64,000 nt of DNA, taken from the NCBI GenBank assembly GCA_014529385.2, contig CM043943.1:100649355-100713354 (forward strand). Reading direction: 5' to 3'. This stretch comes from Adiantum capillus-veneris. Taxonomy: Eukaryota > Streptophyta > Polypodiopsida > Polypodiales > Pteridaceae. The position numbers and the translations under genes are program-made. Positions 1-12,300 of the stretch are shown piece by piece (position 1 is the first letter of the stretch; every line of letters begins with the position of its first letter). The notes under the pieces were generated by a model. That model was not told the DNA's origin. It ran no database searches and was given only the letters and a program-made list of their open reading frames with translations.

Positions 1-249
1 CCATTGAGTTTGAGATATCTTTTCTCCTCCCAAGGTAATGGTAGCATCTGGATTCTTAGTACCAATGAAAAGATACACTTCGATGACTTTTAACTCCTCT
101 GCCCAACGAAGTTTCTTAAGATTGGTATCCATGCACCATATCTTGTCAGCATCGATGGTATAGATTCCTCCAGATGGACTCCAGTTGATACCCCATCCTC
201 TATGCACCCTTGGAATAGGTGGTGCAAACACCCTATCCAAAATCATCAT
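1..249 (-). CDS. partial gag-like ORF of an LTR element, running off the left edge
   Basis: An open frame of 83 codons runs from two adjacent ATG codons (249-247 and 246-244) to the window edge without a stop. It begins MMILDRVFAPPIPRVHRGWG and contains WSPSGGIYTIDADKIWCMD. I do not recognise a domain. Its position, about 230 bp inside a tRNA-Met-type primer binding site (482-493) and an LTR, is where the gag of a minus-strand LTR retrotransposon begins, so a gag role is inferred from context only. The rest lies outside the window. An unrelated host exon is possible but less likely given the primer site. Confidence 0.4.
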   Translation of the reverse strand, partial: MMILDRVFAPPIPRVHRGWGINWSPSGGIYTIDADKIWCMDTNLKKLRWAEELKVIEVYLFIGTKNPDATITLGGEKISQTQW

Positions 250-481
250 CACCCTTTTTCGAAACTAATAATTTGGTGATTGGCATGCATTTTCAAACAT
301 GATGGTGAACACCTGGAATTTCAGGTAGGTTGAATGAACATTTTCCTGTACCAGGAAAGTTCAGTCTTCAATACCATATAAAAACTCAAAACAATTTTTC
401 TAGGTTCTTCTATTATTTCAAACATTCGCATCCTTCAATATCCAAACATCAATCTAAAAATATCCCCAAGCTTTAACCTAA

Positions 482-493
482 GCTCTAATACCA
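482..493 (-). promoter_or_regulatory. primer binding site, tRNA-Met type
   Basis: Read on the minus strand this is TGGTATTAGAGC, one base from the usual plant initiator-Met primer site TGGTATCAGAGC. One base separates it from an LTR end beginning TGTGAGG on the plus strand at 495. The same motif type flanks the copia (E) and gypsy (D) LTRs further right, which supports the reading. Confidence 0.65.
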
Positions 494-848
494 GTGTGAG
501 GTCCCTGCCCCTTGTCGAGAGGAGCGGAGTACCTTTGATAGGTCTCCAATCCTGATAAGGAAAAACCAACGGACATTGCCTTAGCTACTACGTAGCCACG
601 GGCATGAACCGTTAGTGGAGGATTGGTCCTATCTCGCTATGGCGGAGCGTGACCACCATAACCCTATCTAAAAACTATCTATAATCAATTATACCTAAAA
701 GTATAAATCTTAGAGTGGCCAACCTGTGTGCTTTTTTCTCCATGTTTCAGAAGCACAGCCGCCAAGGTTTGTCTCTTTTAAGATTTATGACTAAAAAAAA
801 AATTCTAGCATTGGAAAGTTACCCGACTCATCGGGTCCACCCGTCCAT

Positions 849-875
849 AGAATGATACCGTCGGGGTATCATTCT
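849..875. repeat. perfect 11-bp inverted repeat (hairpin)
   Basis: AGAATGATACC and GGTATCATTCT flank a five-base loop (GTCGG). A second small inverted pair, ACCCGA/TCGGGT, lies about 20 bp to the left. Both fall in the transcribed leader of the putative LTR. Confidence 0.7.
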
Positions 876-2150
876 CCCACTTTCCACACCACACTCACCC
901 TTCTTTTGTTATCTAATTACTACCACACTGTTTAAGCATACATGTTCCTTTACTTTATTTATGATACTGGTTCGTTAAAACAGCCCTTCAAATAGTATCA
1001 TAAACAATTGTCAAACAAGAAGTCGTCCAATTTTAAACCAACAACCCTTGGATTAGGTTCACTCAAGAATCTCTACTAACGCTATTATGTCCGATCGGTA
1101 TATACATTATTTATAAAAACCCTTGTCCTCATGAGCATCCCATACCGCTCGACAAGTACTCGTTGTGCTAATCTGGACGTACTCCCGTCACAGCAACAAC
1201 GGTGCCAATCTGGGCGTCATCCTCATGCCACAGTAAAACAAAACTGTAGTATCCACCTGGGCCAATCTAGGTGTACTCACACCACAGCATCAGCGGTGCC
1301 ATCTCACGCCTCGGCAACTGCCACATAATACCAGCGCTAATAAGTAGAGATACTTGAGAAAAACCATACCGAAGGTTTTGGACAAATATTCTTTCCTATA
1401 GCAACCAGTTTAACCAGACAATCTTTCCTACTTGTCAAACATATGACGCGTTTCTTGGGGTTAAGCCCCATGGTTTCGGTCCGTGTTTTCTTTTCATAAG
1501 GTAAATAATATATTCCTATGGTCTCGCATATGCAATGATGCATAACTTGAAATTGCAATACTAACATGTACCATAGCTCCGATTGGTCCGATTGGTGGAG
1601 ACATAGCATTTTTCACAGGGATTCCACCGTTACTTGTACCAACTTCATGATCATTAGCACCTTGGGTTCGAGCATGCTTTGGAGCCATTTTTTTTTGTAC
1701 TACACTTATGTTATACACTTAGAACTTTAAATTCGTCAATTTTCCTAGTAATCTCCTTGTTTTCAAAGAGAGTCTGTAATTTGAACCCTCGTCAACTCGG
1801 ATTCACACTTAGTGTTGTTGTTTTACATCTAATTTCTATACATCAAATATTAGCTAATCGTAATTAATCAAAAAATAAATGTGTAAACTATGAGTGAAAG
1901 TTTAGGAATACATTACTTTTCTGCTTCACATTTCTAATCCAATTCTAACTTCAATTTCTATACTTCAACTAAATCAATTTTTAGTATTATTCAAAATTCT
2001 ACTTAATCTAATTGACAATAAAATTGGTGAATAAGAATTTCATCATGTATAATAAGAATATGATAAGTTCTCTTATGTATTAACTTTCAATTAACAATAT
2101 ATAAGTGAATAGTGAAGATGTACTAACTAGAGAGAGTAGGTATACTTAGA

Positions 2151-2420
2151 GAGATTAGAGTAAGAGAAAACATACACACATCTTTTCTAAAGTTAATTGA
2201 ATCTTACTATCCATTAGAGATTAGAGTAATAGATAGCACGCACACACACACACACACATAACTAATTGAATCTTACTAATCTATTAGAGATTAGAGTAAT
2301 AGATAGCACACACACACACATAACTAATTGAATCTTACTAATCTATTATAGAGATTAGAGTAAGATATAGCACACATACACACATATCCTTCTTAAAACT
2401 AATTGAATGCTCAATTAATA
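2151..2420. repeat. tandem repeat, four units of about 62-70 bp, with CA runs
   Basis: Each unit opens with GAGATTAGAGTAA, carries an ACACACAC run and ends in CTAATTGAATCTTACTAATC or a close variant. Unit length varies through the CA run. Four units can be counted. It lies upstream of the TATA-bearing segment at 2.55 kb in plus-strand order, so inside the putative LTR. Confidence 0.75.
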
Positions 2421-3199
2421 CACACCTTATTAGTCCACTAGAGTTTTTGCTCTCTTAGTGGTTTGTGGACGCCTTCTCTCTAAGAGAAGTGGCAGCACTT
2501 CGTGAGCGCTATAGAGGCAATCTCTATGTCTAAAGTGTGAGCATGGATGCTCTATTTATAGCAGAAAGAAAAACGTCCTACTTTTTTTTCAAAAAAAAAA
2601 TATTTTTTTAATTTTTTTTTTCAAAAATCATATCCGCGTTTTTGATACCCTTGTGGTACCCATGAGCTTGACCACTTTGTCATTATCATCAAAAGATAAG
2701 GCCACACAAGGCCCCCCTCATTAAGATTAGTCAAGAGTAGCCTCTCCTTTTTCATGTGACAGTGTGTCCCACTTTGTCCCCTCCTATGTGATCCATGTGC
2801 CTTCATTTGTCATCCCTATGTATTCTTTTGTCTTTATAATTATTTTATTTATTTTCTTAATGATAATTTACTTTACATTTTCAAGTTAAACTTTACAGTA
2901 GTAAAAGAAAATTCAACAATCAGTAAATAAGTCTTGCAATAAGTTAGTTAGTGATTCATATAGCTAAACATGTCAGAATTTTGTAGCGTAAATTTTAAAT
3001 TCTAGGTTTTCTCAACCTACGATTCATAATTTGAATTTGAATATCTTAAATAATGAGTGATGGTTTAAAAAATTCAAATGCGTAATAGAACTTGTGTGAA
3101 ATTTGAAAGTAAAGACCTTACAATCGCTACTTTTCATTGCTCATCCACCTCCTTTGTAATCTTTTCTTTGAGTGCATCTTCCTCAGCTTTTGACAGGTG

Positions 3200-5587
3200 G
3201 ACCATTGGCACTATATCAGATTCTGTTAATTGTACCTAGAATTCCTCTTCCCCACCTAGACCTTCTGCTGGGTGTGTTTCCATCTCAACAAAGATACTGA
3301 GGGAATGTCAACGTGTGGCTACTCTGAAGTTCCTGCTTCTTCCCCTGTATCTTGACATACATCTCTCAGTAAGCTCGTTGACTCTTTTAAGCTTGGCTAT
3401 TTCTTTTAGCAGCTCTTCTTCTTGTTTCACCCACATTAATGCCACGTCTCTGCGTTGAGAGTGCTCCAGTTTTAGCTCCAGCTAAAGGTCTTTGTTCTTT
3501 TACTCTAATGCTTTGTAGACTTAGTCTGTTTCTTTGATAGAGACTGCTATGGGATTTTCTTATATTTGCCGCAAAAAGTTGCCTCATCATTTATTCTCTT
3601 CTCTAAATATTGCAGGGAGGCATTCGCTACATCTAACTGCACTTGAATCTTCTAAACTAACAGAGTTGTAGTTAGAAGCTCGTTGGTTGGTAACCTCTGT
3701 TTGCTTTTCATCTTGGGATTTGTAGGCATTTGTGAGCTTCATAAGAAATTCACCTAACTCCTCGTGCTGCTGATCGGAGTCTTTTCGTCATATCCTGCAT
3801 TTGCTTTGTGTATTTGTTGACTTGCAGGATTACCTCATCATTTGTTTGTTGCCAATCCTCATTTCTTGTGAGCTGCCTAGATGTCTCTGCAGTCTCTTGT
3901 GACTCTCTTGACGGTGTCGTGGTGGCTGGTTGTTCTTGCCCTTGAGGTTGTCCTTGACCTTCTTCTGCTTTTTCATCTTGAGGCTTCGTGCATGCCTCGG
4001 CCCTTTCGTGCTATGTTCAAGTAGAAGGGGTTTCTTCTTAATCCTGTTCTGTGGTTTGCTCAAACCTGTGGTCTCCTGCGGGGTAGGACTTGCTTCTATT
4101 TCGGGCTCTGGTTCCTTTGCTTTAGCTTGCTCTTGTGTAGTGGCTGCATGTTGTGCAGATTCTACTGCTTGTTTCTGTTCAGACTCTATTTCTTTTGTGG
4201 GCTCAATTTTTGTGGTTCTATTTGCTTGTGATGGTGGTGGGCTTGGCATGGGGTGATCATGTTGTTCTTGTAGCAAGTGAAGAAGGTTGGGGAGACATGT
4301 CACCTTGTTCGTGATGGTCTTCTCCTTGTGCTGTTGCTTCAGATTGTTCTTGTTGCTCTCCTGACTCTTTAGCTTTTTGTTCTGCTTCTTGGGCTTCTTT
4401 CTACTTTAATGCCTCTGCCTCTTGATACATTCTTTCTAATAGGTCCTTGGGATCTTTGGCCTCTTTCCTAACATGGTGCTTTGTTCTTGGCCCTTTGATG
4501 TTTATAGGTACCCACTTTGCAGGGTCCTTGTCTTGAGCTTGGTGGCTTCGTTCATAAGAGTGATTCTCTCTCTCAAAATCTTGCCTGCTTCTGTTGTGGC
4601 TCCTCTTGATGTGTTGCCACAACTTTTCTTTTCATCTCTTCTCGTTGGACTCTTTTTTCCTCATGTCAGAGCAGTCACTACTATGCATTTCGAGAGATCT
4701 CTCGGCAGATTCTTCATCAGATTTGTATGTTCTCTTGGTAGATCTTTTGGTTCGAGGGAAAGGTTGTGCAGACACAATCCAAGTGTTCTGATCCGGGGCA
4801 AGTGGCAAGTTATTTGCCTTGCCAATAGCATGGTAGGCATTTCTTGTGAGAACCTCTGGTGCTCCCATATATGTTATTTTACCCTCTTTCTTTGTCCCTT
4901 TCAGCCTGGACAACACGTAATGCACGTGGTCAATTGGCTGCATGGTTGTCAACTTGAGAACTTGTGTAAAGGCGGTCGCAAACCAGATGATTGGGTGGCG
5001 TGTATCTTGGCGGTCCTTTAGCGAGGAAATGGAAGTGTTGGTGGTACAATCTTGCAGGTTCTTCCACTTGCTTCTGGATGAGATCGGCAAATGTGGCAGC
5101 AACGGTTTCCTTGGTGAAAGTGCCTGCTCTTTTTCTATCTCTTGCCCTCATGGTCATTCCTTCTGTTGGCAGTTTGAGAGCTTCGGCCACGATCTCTTTC
5201 GTAATTACTACTTCGACTTTTTTCCCTTGGTGGTCGGAGATCTAGGTTGTCTAATCTTCAGAGCTCATAAGATTTTGGGAAATCCACTTCACACTGCTCT
5301 TGTTCGTAAAACTCTCTGAGCCCCCGCCTTTGGTTGGCTTCTTTGGTCTCGGGCTTTGCTGCAACATCATATACTTCTTTTGGTAGAAGTTGCAGCTCTA
5401 CCTGATGTCCTTCTTCACTTTTGAATCTACATGTGAACACTGTGGTGTTGTTCTCTTCCAATTGTTCTCTTGACAGATAGGTCGCTTTGGAAGTTTTGAC
5501 TGAACTCGGGTCCAGTTGGTATGGTGGTATCTCTTGCAACTTCTCCTTTTGCAAGAGCTTCTTTTTGGCCTTCTCTACAGCTTGCAT
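3200..5587 (-). pseudogene. decayed auxiliary ORF of a giant gypsy element, related to 59133-62455
   Basis: Read leftward from ATG at 5587, the frames give MQAVEKAKKKLLQ, then PYQLDPSSVKTSKATYLS and VELQLLPKEVYD, then (5190-4930) TFADLIQKQVEE with YHQHFHFLAKGPPRY, and finally a long charged Q/E/K/R-rich region (to about 3.4 kb). Order and spacing match the auxiliary ORF of element C, which has FKDTEGNVIDLPMLPRE and TFADIANPKVAIMSHLYNQ at the same places. Several stops and frameshifts break it (near 5258, 4930, 4632, 4401 and 3830). Function is unknown; it is coiled-coil-rich and probably a structural or nucleic-acid-associated retroelement protein. Homology with C is judged by eye from short blocks. 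Confidence 0.55.
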
Positions 5588-5599
5588 GGCTCCTATTAA

Positions 5600-8500
5600 G
5601 TGAATAGAGCGTCAAAGTTAGCAAATTTGACAAATTATTATCTGAAGTGTCCTAAGTCTACATTGTTGATAAATAGAGTCCAATTTGCTTCAAATAAATT
5701 TTTGATCAAGCATAGATGCATTAAAACATGTAACGATAAAAATCATGAAGTCAAAACAAAAAATTGCAACAAAAGAAAATAATCGCAATTATTTACAACT
5801 GAGTAATTTTTCAACTTTTTGCAAATTTGACATTATAGACTTGAAGTATATACCAACTACATACTCTGAGTGAAATATGGCCTCATTCGAGTGCACAGGG
5901 TGAGAATGGTACCAGATTTAAGCTTTAGGCCTCTGAAACAATAGATGTGAAGGAATTTTGATATTTTGAGCTCCAAATTTGTTCAAAATTGGCTAGTGGG
6001 CTTAGGACATCATGCACTTTGGTCCCATGATGGCAAAGTTACAAATTTTTTCCATTTTGGCCAAAAAGTAAATAATCGTGATATTAACTTTTTCATCAAA
6101 ATGAACATTTTTTGGGTACAACTTGGTTCTAGGTATGGTGTAGACCCTGTGTATGTGATATGAGGTGATTTGGATCAAAAAATATAGCTCATAACTCAGA
6201 AATTGGCATGTAATAGGTGTGTACAAGTGATAGGTGAGGTGAGGATACAATTTTCAAGCCAAAATATTGCAAAAGTAAATAATCACGATTATTTTCAGCA
6301 GTCAACTTTTTCTTGCAAAACTTGAAAATTTTGACCTAAACACATTCTATACACCTAAGAAAAGTCCTAAATTGAATTTAGTCTTGTCAGCATCACTTTG
6401 TGCTTTGTTGACATTGAAATCATCGATTTTTGTGAGTACATGGCCTGTAGAGTTGGTTAGTCACTTTTGAGGCTATAGACTTGTCCTGAACATAGTCCTG
6501 AAGCAACTCATCCAATTTTGGCCCATTTGGAGTCAGTTTGATCTCGTATGTCAAATTTGACTCTTTATAGCCTTCGAACCGTTTTTTGAGGGCTTGACTT
6601 GATGGATTTTATATAACCAATCATATACATTGTGTTTCAACCTCATATGTAAGTCGTCTATGGAGTCAGAATCCAAATTTGTCATCTGCCAAAAACCTAG
6701 CTTTTCTACTTGGAACCCCCTCGACCCTTGCCAACTGGTCAACTATTGATATAGAAGTGTTCTATTATGTTGTTACATGCTACAGTTCAAGTCTCATCCG
6801 ATTTGGTTGAGCTGACAGGCCGCTATGGTTGATTTTTGGTCGAAGTTCTTCGTGCACTGCTCAAATTCTAGGGTTTTTTCCAGGGGTCTAGACTAGCTAC
6901 TGGCCTTACAAAATGGATCATTGATAAATATAGAACTTACCACTCATGTCTCGTGTGAGACGGCGCTGAAAACAGGTGACTGTGGACTCCGGAAAATACG
7001 CGCGAAGAGGGTCGAAAGGCTCTCTCACCAAAGGCAACAAGTGGAAATGAGGTTATTTTAACCTACCTTGGGTATCTATACTCAGACTTCTCGAACCATT
7101 TTTTCCCAAATTCCCCCGTTAGTCCTACTAGGCCGTAAAATGTTAGACTCAAAAATTTCTCCAATCGGATTCTTGTAGCTCATTCTACAAGAATCTGCCA
7201 AAGTAGGTTTGGCCACCTAATTTAGGCTTCTCGCTTCCATCTGTCGTTTGATTGCAATTTTTTGTGCATGTCTGCCTTGTCTTTCTGATCATCACCATGT
7301 CTTCAGTTTTTCCATCTAAGCTCCTTTGCTATTTATTATTAATTTTTGACTTGTTTATTGGAAAAATCAACGAAAATAACAAAATGTGCTAAAAAAGGAA
7401 AGTGAAAATCCAATAATTAAGAAAATACATTGAAAAACACAGCTTTATTGTCTTTTGTTGGATTTCTCTATTTTTAAGTCTCAATATCAAGAAAAATAAT
7501 GATAAATAACCAAAAAGGACTATTTTTTATGATTTTTTGATAGTATATACACTATTTACACTCATCGGGTAGATATTATCAGTTAAATTCCCTTTTGTGA
7601 TTATAAGGTATTTGGCAAAAATCACACGTTAACATCAAAGATTTTCCTCTCTCTTCAAACATAACCCTTAATTACTTAGTGCCCTTCCACCCCTCCTAGA
7701 TGGCATACTCCGGGACGACTCTGTGTATGGGTTGAACAATCGTGTCTATGTATAGCCTTGGTTGGAACTACCATGCTTTGAAGATCAATGCTATTCAAAT
7801 TATTATGTTTTGCAAGAGTTGGGTCTTAAGTAATTAACTCAAGGGTTTTTGATGTCGAGGATTGCTGATGATGTCTGCCAAAGAGAAAATCTTGTAGCTT
7901 GTGTGCTCTCTTCTTGATTGTACGATCAAGATGCTTTACCATGCTGATTGCCTGAGTTGTGGTGATCAGTTTTGACTATTGTCGAGCTCTTCCCCACCAT
8001 TCATATTTTGGTTTATCTTGGTTAGAATGGATTGGTTGAGGTTTTTGAGACTTAACCCTCCATTGCTTGATTGGTTTTCTAGTTTGCAGAGAGGATAAGT
8101 GTTCTTTTTTCTTCCAAATCCATTGTGTGTTAGGTTCCTTGCTCGGAGATGCTCATCTCTGTGTTTTGCTCTTTGGAACTTGCTTTGGTATTGCCGATGA
8201 TGTTTTGGGCACCCAGATTTGAATCAGCTTGTCCTTAAGCTGTGCATTTGGTACCCAAATTTACATGACTCCTTGCATGCTACTTGTAGAATTGGCTGGC
8301 CAATGAGCGATTGGCTTTTGGTGATTTCAGTCATTTGAGTGTAGCCTGAGTTAGATGCAAGTTGTTTGTTGTTTTTCGAGAGATTGACAACCTCTTGTAG
8401 CCTCTATGCACTGATCGAGTCAGCTTCATCCCATGGATTGACAATTTAATCGTGATTCTTGCTAAATCTGCAATAAGATAGGAGTGATAGCAACAAGCTA

Positions 8501-9200
8501 ACTTGGATACCATTTTTCGGATTGCTCATTGTAAAAACACTTATTATTTTAATAAATTGGGAATACTGTAACTCCTATTTTTTGGCTAAACCTTGTAATT
8601 GATGAGCCGGGGCTACCAGCTTCCAGATTGTATCAACCTGTCAGTACCCATCTTTAGTTAGAGCTTCCATATTATTAGTTTTGACCACCAAAAACCTTGG
8701 CTAAGGTATAAAAGCCAATTTTTGTAAGTTAATTTGGAGTTTTGGATAATGAAATACACAACGTGAGCTAACGGTGCTCACTTCTCTCCTTCTTGTGATT
8801 CCTACTCCCTCCCCGGTTGTCACATTGCAGTCCTATTTGTTGCATTGCAACTACAGGTAAGAGCTCTAAGCATTGACGTAGACACTTTACGATATTTTGT
8901 TGCTTTTGGTGTCGCCGAGACCCGTGGCCTAATTTCAGCATAAGTAGGAATTTACACTTCAAAATCAAAAATTAAGCATAGGCAGGGAATTGGGGCATCA
9001 TTGCTAAGCATTTAGGTGCATTTTGGGTCGAAAACGACTAGAGTAAAAAATCCACTACTATTAATAATTGTGATTTTTGCACTTGACCTAAAGTGGGATT
9101 TGAGACCATAAGCATATGTGCTTAGGTCTTATAAAATTATCCTAGAAGTTTCGTTACGTTTGGATGTCATTTTATCCTGTAACGGATGTGATTTGTTTGC
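5600..9200. other. AT-rich intergenic / decayed repeat DNA without genes
   Basis: No frame of convincing composition was found on either strand. The stretch is AT-rich with many short stops. Parts (5.6-7.1 kb) may be the non-coding arm upstream of the auxiliary ORF at 3.2-5.6 kb, because element C has a similarly long non-coding stretch before its own auxiliary ORF. Confidence 0.5.
8303..8487. repeat. direct repeat, copy 1 of 2 (185 bp)
   Basis: The segment from ATGAGCGATTGG to AAGATAGGAGTGA recurs 900 bp to the right (9203-9387) with scattered substitutions, most of them transitions. Both copies are the same length by eye. The second copy overlaps the 3' end of the broken transposase-like gene. 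Confidence 0.8.
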
Positions 9201-9202
9201 CG

Positions 9203-9387
9203 ATGAGTGATTGGATTTTGGTGATTTTAGTCATTTGAGTGTAGCTTGAGTTAGATGTGAGTTTTTTGTTGTTTTCCAAGAGATTGACAACCTTTTGTAG
9301 CCTCTATGCACTCATCAGGTCAGCTTTGTCCCATGGATTGACAATTTAATTGTGGTTCTCGCTAAATCTATAATAAGATAGGAGTGA
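9203..9387. repeat. direct repeat, copy 2 of 2 (185 bp)
   Basis: Partner of 8303-8487. It could be a segmental tandem duplication of 900 bp or the result of an insertion. The intervening 700 bp show no coding sequence. Confidence 0.8.
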
Positions 9388-12300
9388 GGTTAGACACTCA
9401 TCCCACAACATTGTACTAGATGTCAAAGTACCTGGATGATGGGCTACTTGTGGACTAGCTTGAGGTGTACGCATCCAATTTCTTGTAATACAGACCTTGC
9501 ACAACATATGAGCCTCTATCAATTGCATTGCCCCACTCATCGAGGTACCCCTTCTCCACATTTTCCTTTGCTGCATGACACTTGACCACGTAGAAATCCA
9601 TATCCTTGACGTTGGTCGCAACATCTGGATTTACAAAAAATGTGTCCCCAGCACATAGAGTGCTACTCAACACATTATGATGACCTTTGTACGTGAAGTC
9701 ATTGTAGGCATGATAATACCAAGGATGCATGTGACCTTTATTGATGTTGCGATTTCATCTTCCATGCATGCATGCATCACATAATCATGCCAAGGCTCTT
9801 GTTGTAAGGGCAACTAGATCCCCATAGTTGTGACCACAAAAATCATGCAGAGAGCGAGTTTTTGCCACAGTGGCACAATTCCACTTCACCTCCCTATTCA
9901 CTTCCCCCTCTTTAACCTCCGAGAACACACGGGCACATTCCCTTTCTTTTGAAGGATAGTGTGAAGGTGCTCCTTGCAATAGGTTGGCTTGGCAATAAGC
10001 AACCACATCAGCTGCACACCCCAAAATAGCTCCATTAGTTTTTAGTTGTTCATGGTCAAGGTTCTTTTCACAACTACTCCTGCACCATCCTGCTCTCCCT
10101 TGCCGTGCCCTAATCCAAAGAACATCCAGCTCATCCCCATCTCTCTGAGTCCACCATATCTTGCAACAAAGTAAAATGGAATCGTTCCCTTGACCTGTGA
10201 GGCTGCACCATCAGACCACACCCAATGTTGCTTAGGAGTGACACCCTCTTGTTGTAATCAATCACGATGTAGCATGAAGCAATGTTGCATGAACAATGTG
10301 TCGTGCACCTTGTCATCTGATATGAAAAAGTGGATAGTTTTGACTACCTCCCCTGTCGTGCGGTAGTACGTTATGTGTACAAAAATGGTTACTTGACTAG
10401 AGTGCCAATGCATTGATTGAATCTCATTTTGTTCCTTGAAGGCATAATTCTCTGCAAAATCAACAACAACTGACATCCTTGAAATTATTATCCTTGCCAT
10501 CGTTCCACATAGTTATGAGTGATAAAGACCTCCAACTTGGTCTTCAAGAGTTGAAGAAACTCCCAGTACTGCATTTCTTTGTGCAAAAGATCTTTTCTTT
10601 TGTTACTATTTCCCTGCTTGTCTTGAGCTTGTACATATGCAAATACTTTCACCTTAATACTATTACCTGGCTTTGCTGTCTCCAAGAATCATAATTCCAA
10701 GCTATTCACTCCACATGTCAAACACTCTCCCATCAGGCATTCCATTCTATGGAAAACTGCATCTGCGGGCTTTGGACAGAGAACAGACTCCCACATATGG
10801 TTGACACCTTTGAACGTGTGTTGTGAAGCCAAGCAACCCTTGCTAATGTTCTAACTTGGGGCACATATACTGCATATATAGTCACAAACTGCTCTATGCA
10901 GCCCAAAAGCATGAGAGTGCATGCGGTTTAGTGTGTCCTTCAAATAGGACATACGCACATGGTATTTGCAACAGCATGTGTATCCATCCTTTAGCCGCCT
11001 ACAAATTAATGGCTTCAACATCTCAAAAATTCTCATGTCAATCTTGCAATTTGGATGTTTTTCCTTGAATCTACCAAATAACTCAACTTGCAACATCCAA
11101 ATGATGATCGGTATTCAGATTGCTAACTAGGACATCGAGCATTTTCATGAAAACAAATCATAGTGTTAAATAGCACAATCAACATCCTAATGTGCATGCA
11201 ACAATGTATGTTAACTAGCATAAAGAGTGTTATTTAGTATATATCTTGTGTTTACAATGTAACTCTGTATGCTAGGTAGAGCAAACGTCATGCTAACTAG
11301 CGCAGACCATATGCTAACTAGCATAGACATCCATCATGCTGTTGAGTAGACTAGGTGTTAACTTGTAGAAATCATTTTGATTAGCATACTCGATATGCTA
11401 ACCATCATACTTCATATGCTAGCTAGCATACCTAGCCCAACTGCTAGTTCTAACTAGCATAACCCTTGTCTTAAATAGCATACCCAACTGCTAGTTCTAA
11501 CAAGCATAACCCTTGTATTAAATAGCATACCCATCATGCTAGTGAGAATACTAATTGTTAACTAGCATAAGTGGGGTTAACTTGCATACTTTTTGTGTTG
11601 ACCAACTAATTTTGTATGCTATTTAGAACTCAAGGCCTGGTAACGAGCATACTCCATATGCTACCTAGCAAACTCCATGTGCTAACTAGCACAATCACTT
11701 TCTATTAGACAACGTACTTATCATGCAATTGAGCATACTAGGTATGTAACTAGCATACCATGTATGTTAATTAGCATCCATATTGTGTTAACCAACTAGC
11801 TTTGTATGCTATTTAGGACCCAAGGCATGCTAACTAGCATACTCCATATGCTAACTAGCACGGTCCATATGCTAACTACCATAGTCTATATGCTAACTAG
11901 CACAGTCTATATGCTAACTAGCATACTCCATATGCTAACTACCATAGTCACTGTGATAACTAGTATACACATTAGGACACCAATCATGCTATTGAGCATA
12001 CTAGGTGCTAACTAGCATAAATTATGCTAATTAGCATACATCTTGTGTTGAGTAGATCACTTTGTATGCTAGGTAGCGCACAAGGCATGCTAACTAGCAT
12101 ACTCCATATGCTAACCAACATACTCCATATGCTAAATAGCATACCCAGCCCAGCTGCTAGTTCTAACTAGCATAACCCTTGTATTAAATAGCATACACAT
12201 CATCCTAGTGATCATACTAGGTGCTAACTAGCATAAGTGATTCTAACTTGCATACCTTTTGTGTTGAACAACTAACTCTGTATGCTATTTATAACTCAAG

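Larger units (their letters stand above)
495..2850 (-). repeat. probable 5' LTR / leader of a minus-strand LTR element; right end unresolved
   Basis: The left edge is fixed by the primer site and the terminal TG at 495. A TATA box (CTATAAATAG on the minus strand, about 2552-2561) fits a U3 promoter, with transcription starting near 2525 and running left. The right end near 2.8-2.9 kb is a guess because no matching second LTR or TSD is in the window. It would be a long LTR, so part of the interval may be a later insertion. No credible coding sequence lies inside; short frames at 1.1-1.9 kb look random. Confidence 0.4.

Noticed and set aside
3930-4256. Hydrophobic plus-strand frame resembling membrane segments.
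   Set aside because: Antisense of the Lys/Glu-rich auxiliary ORF; complement of such codons gives Phe/Leu-rich frames.
11806-12015. Heptad-repeat protein (HMLTSTV type).
   Set aside because: Translation of the 21-bp minisatellite; the pattern is lost in neighbouring units.
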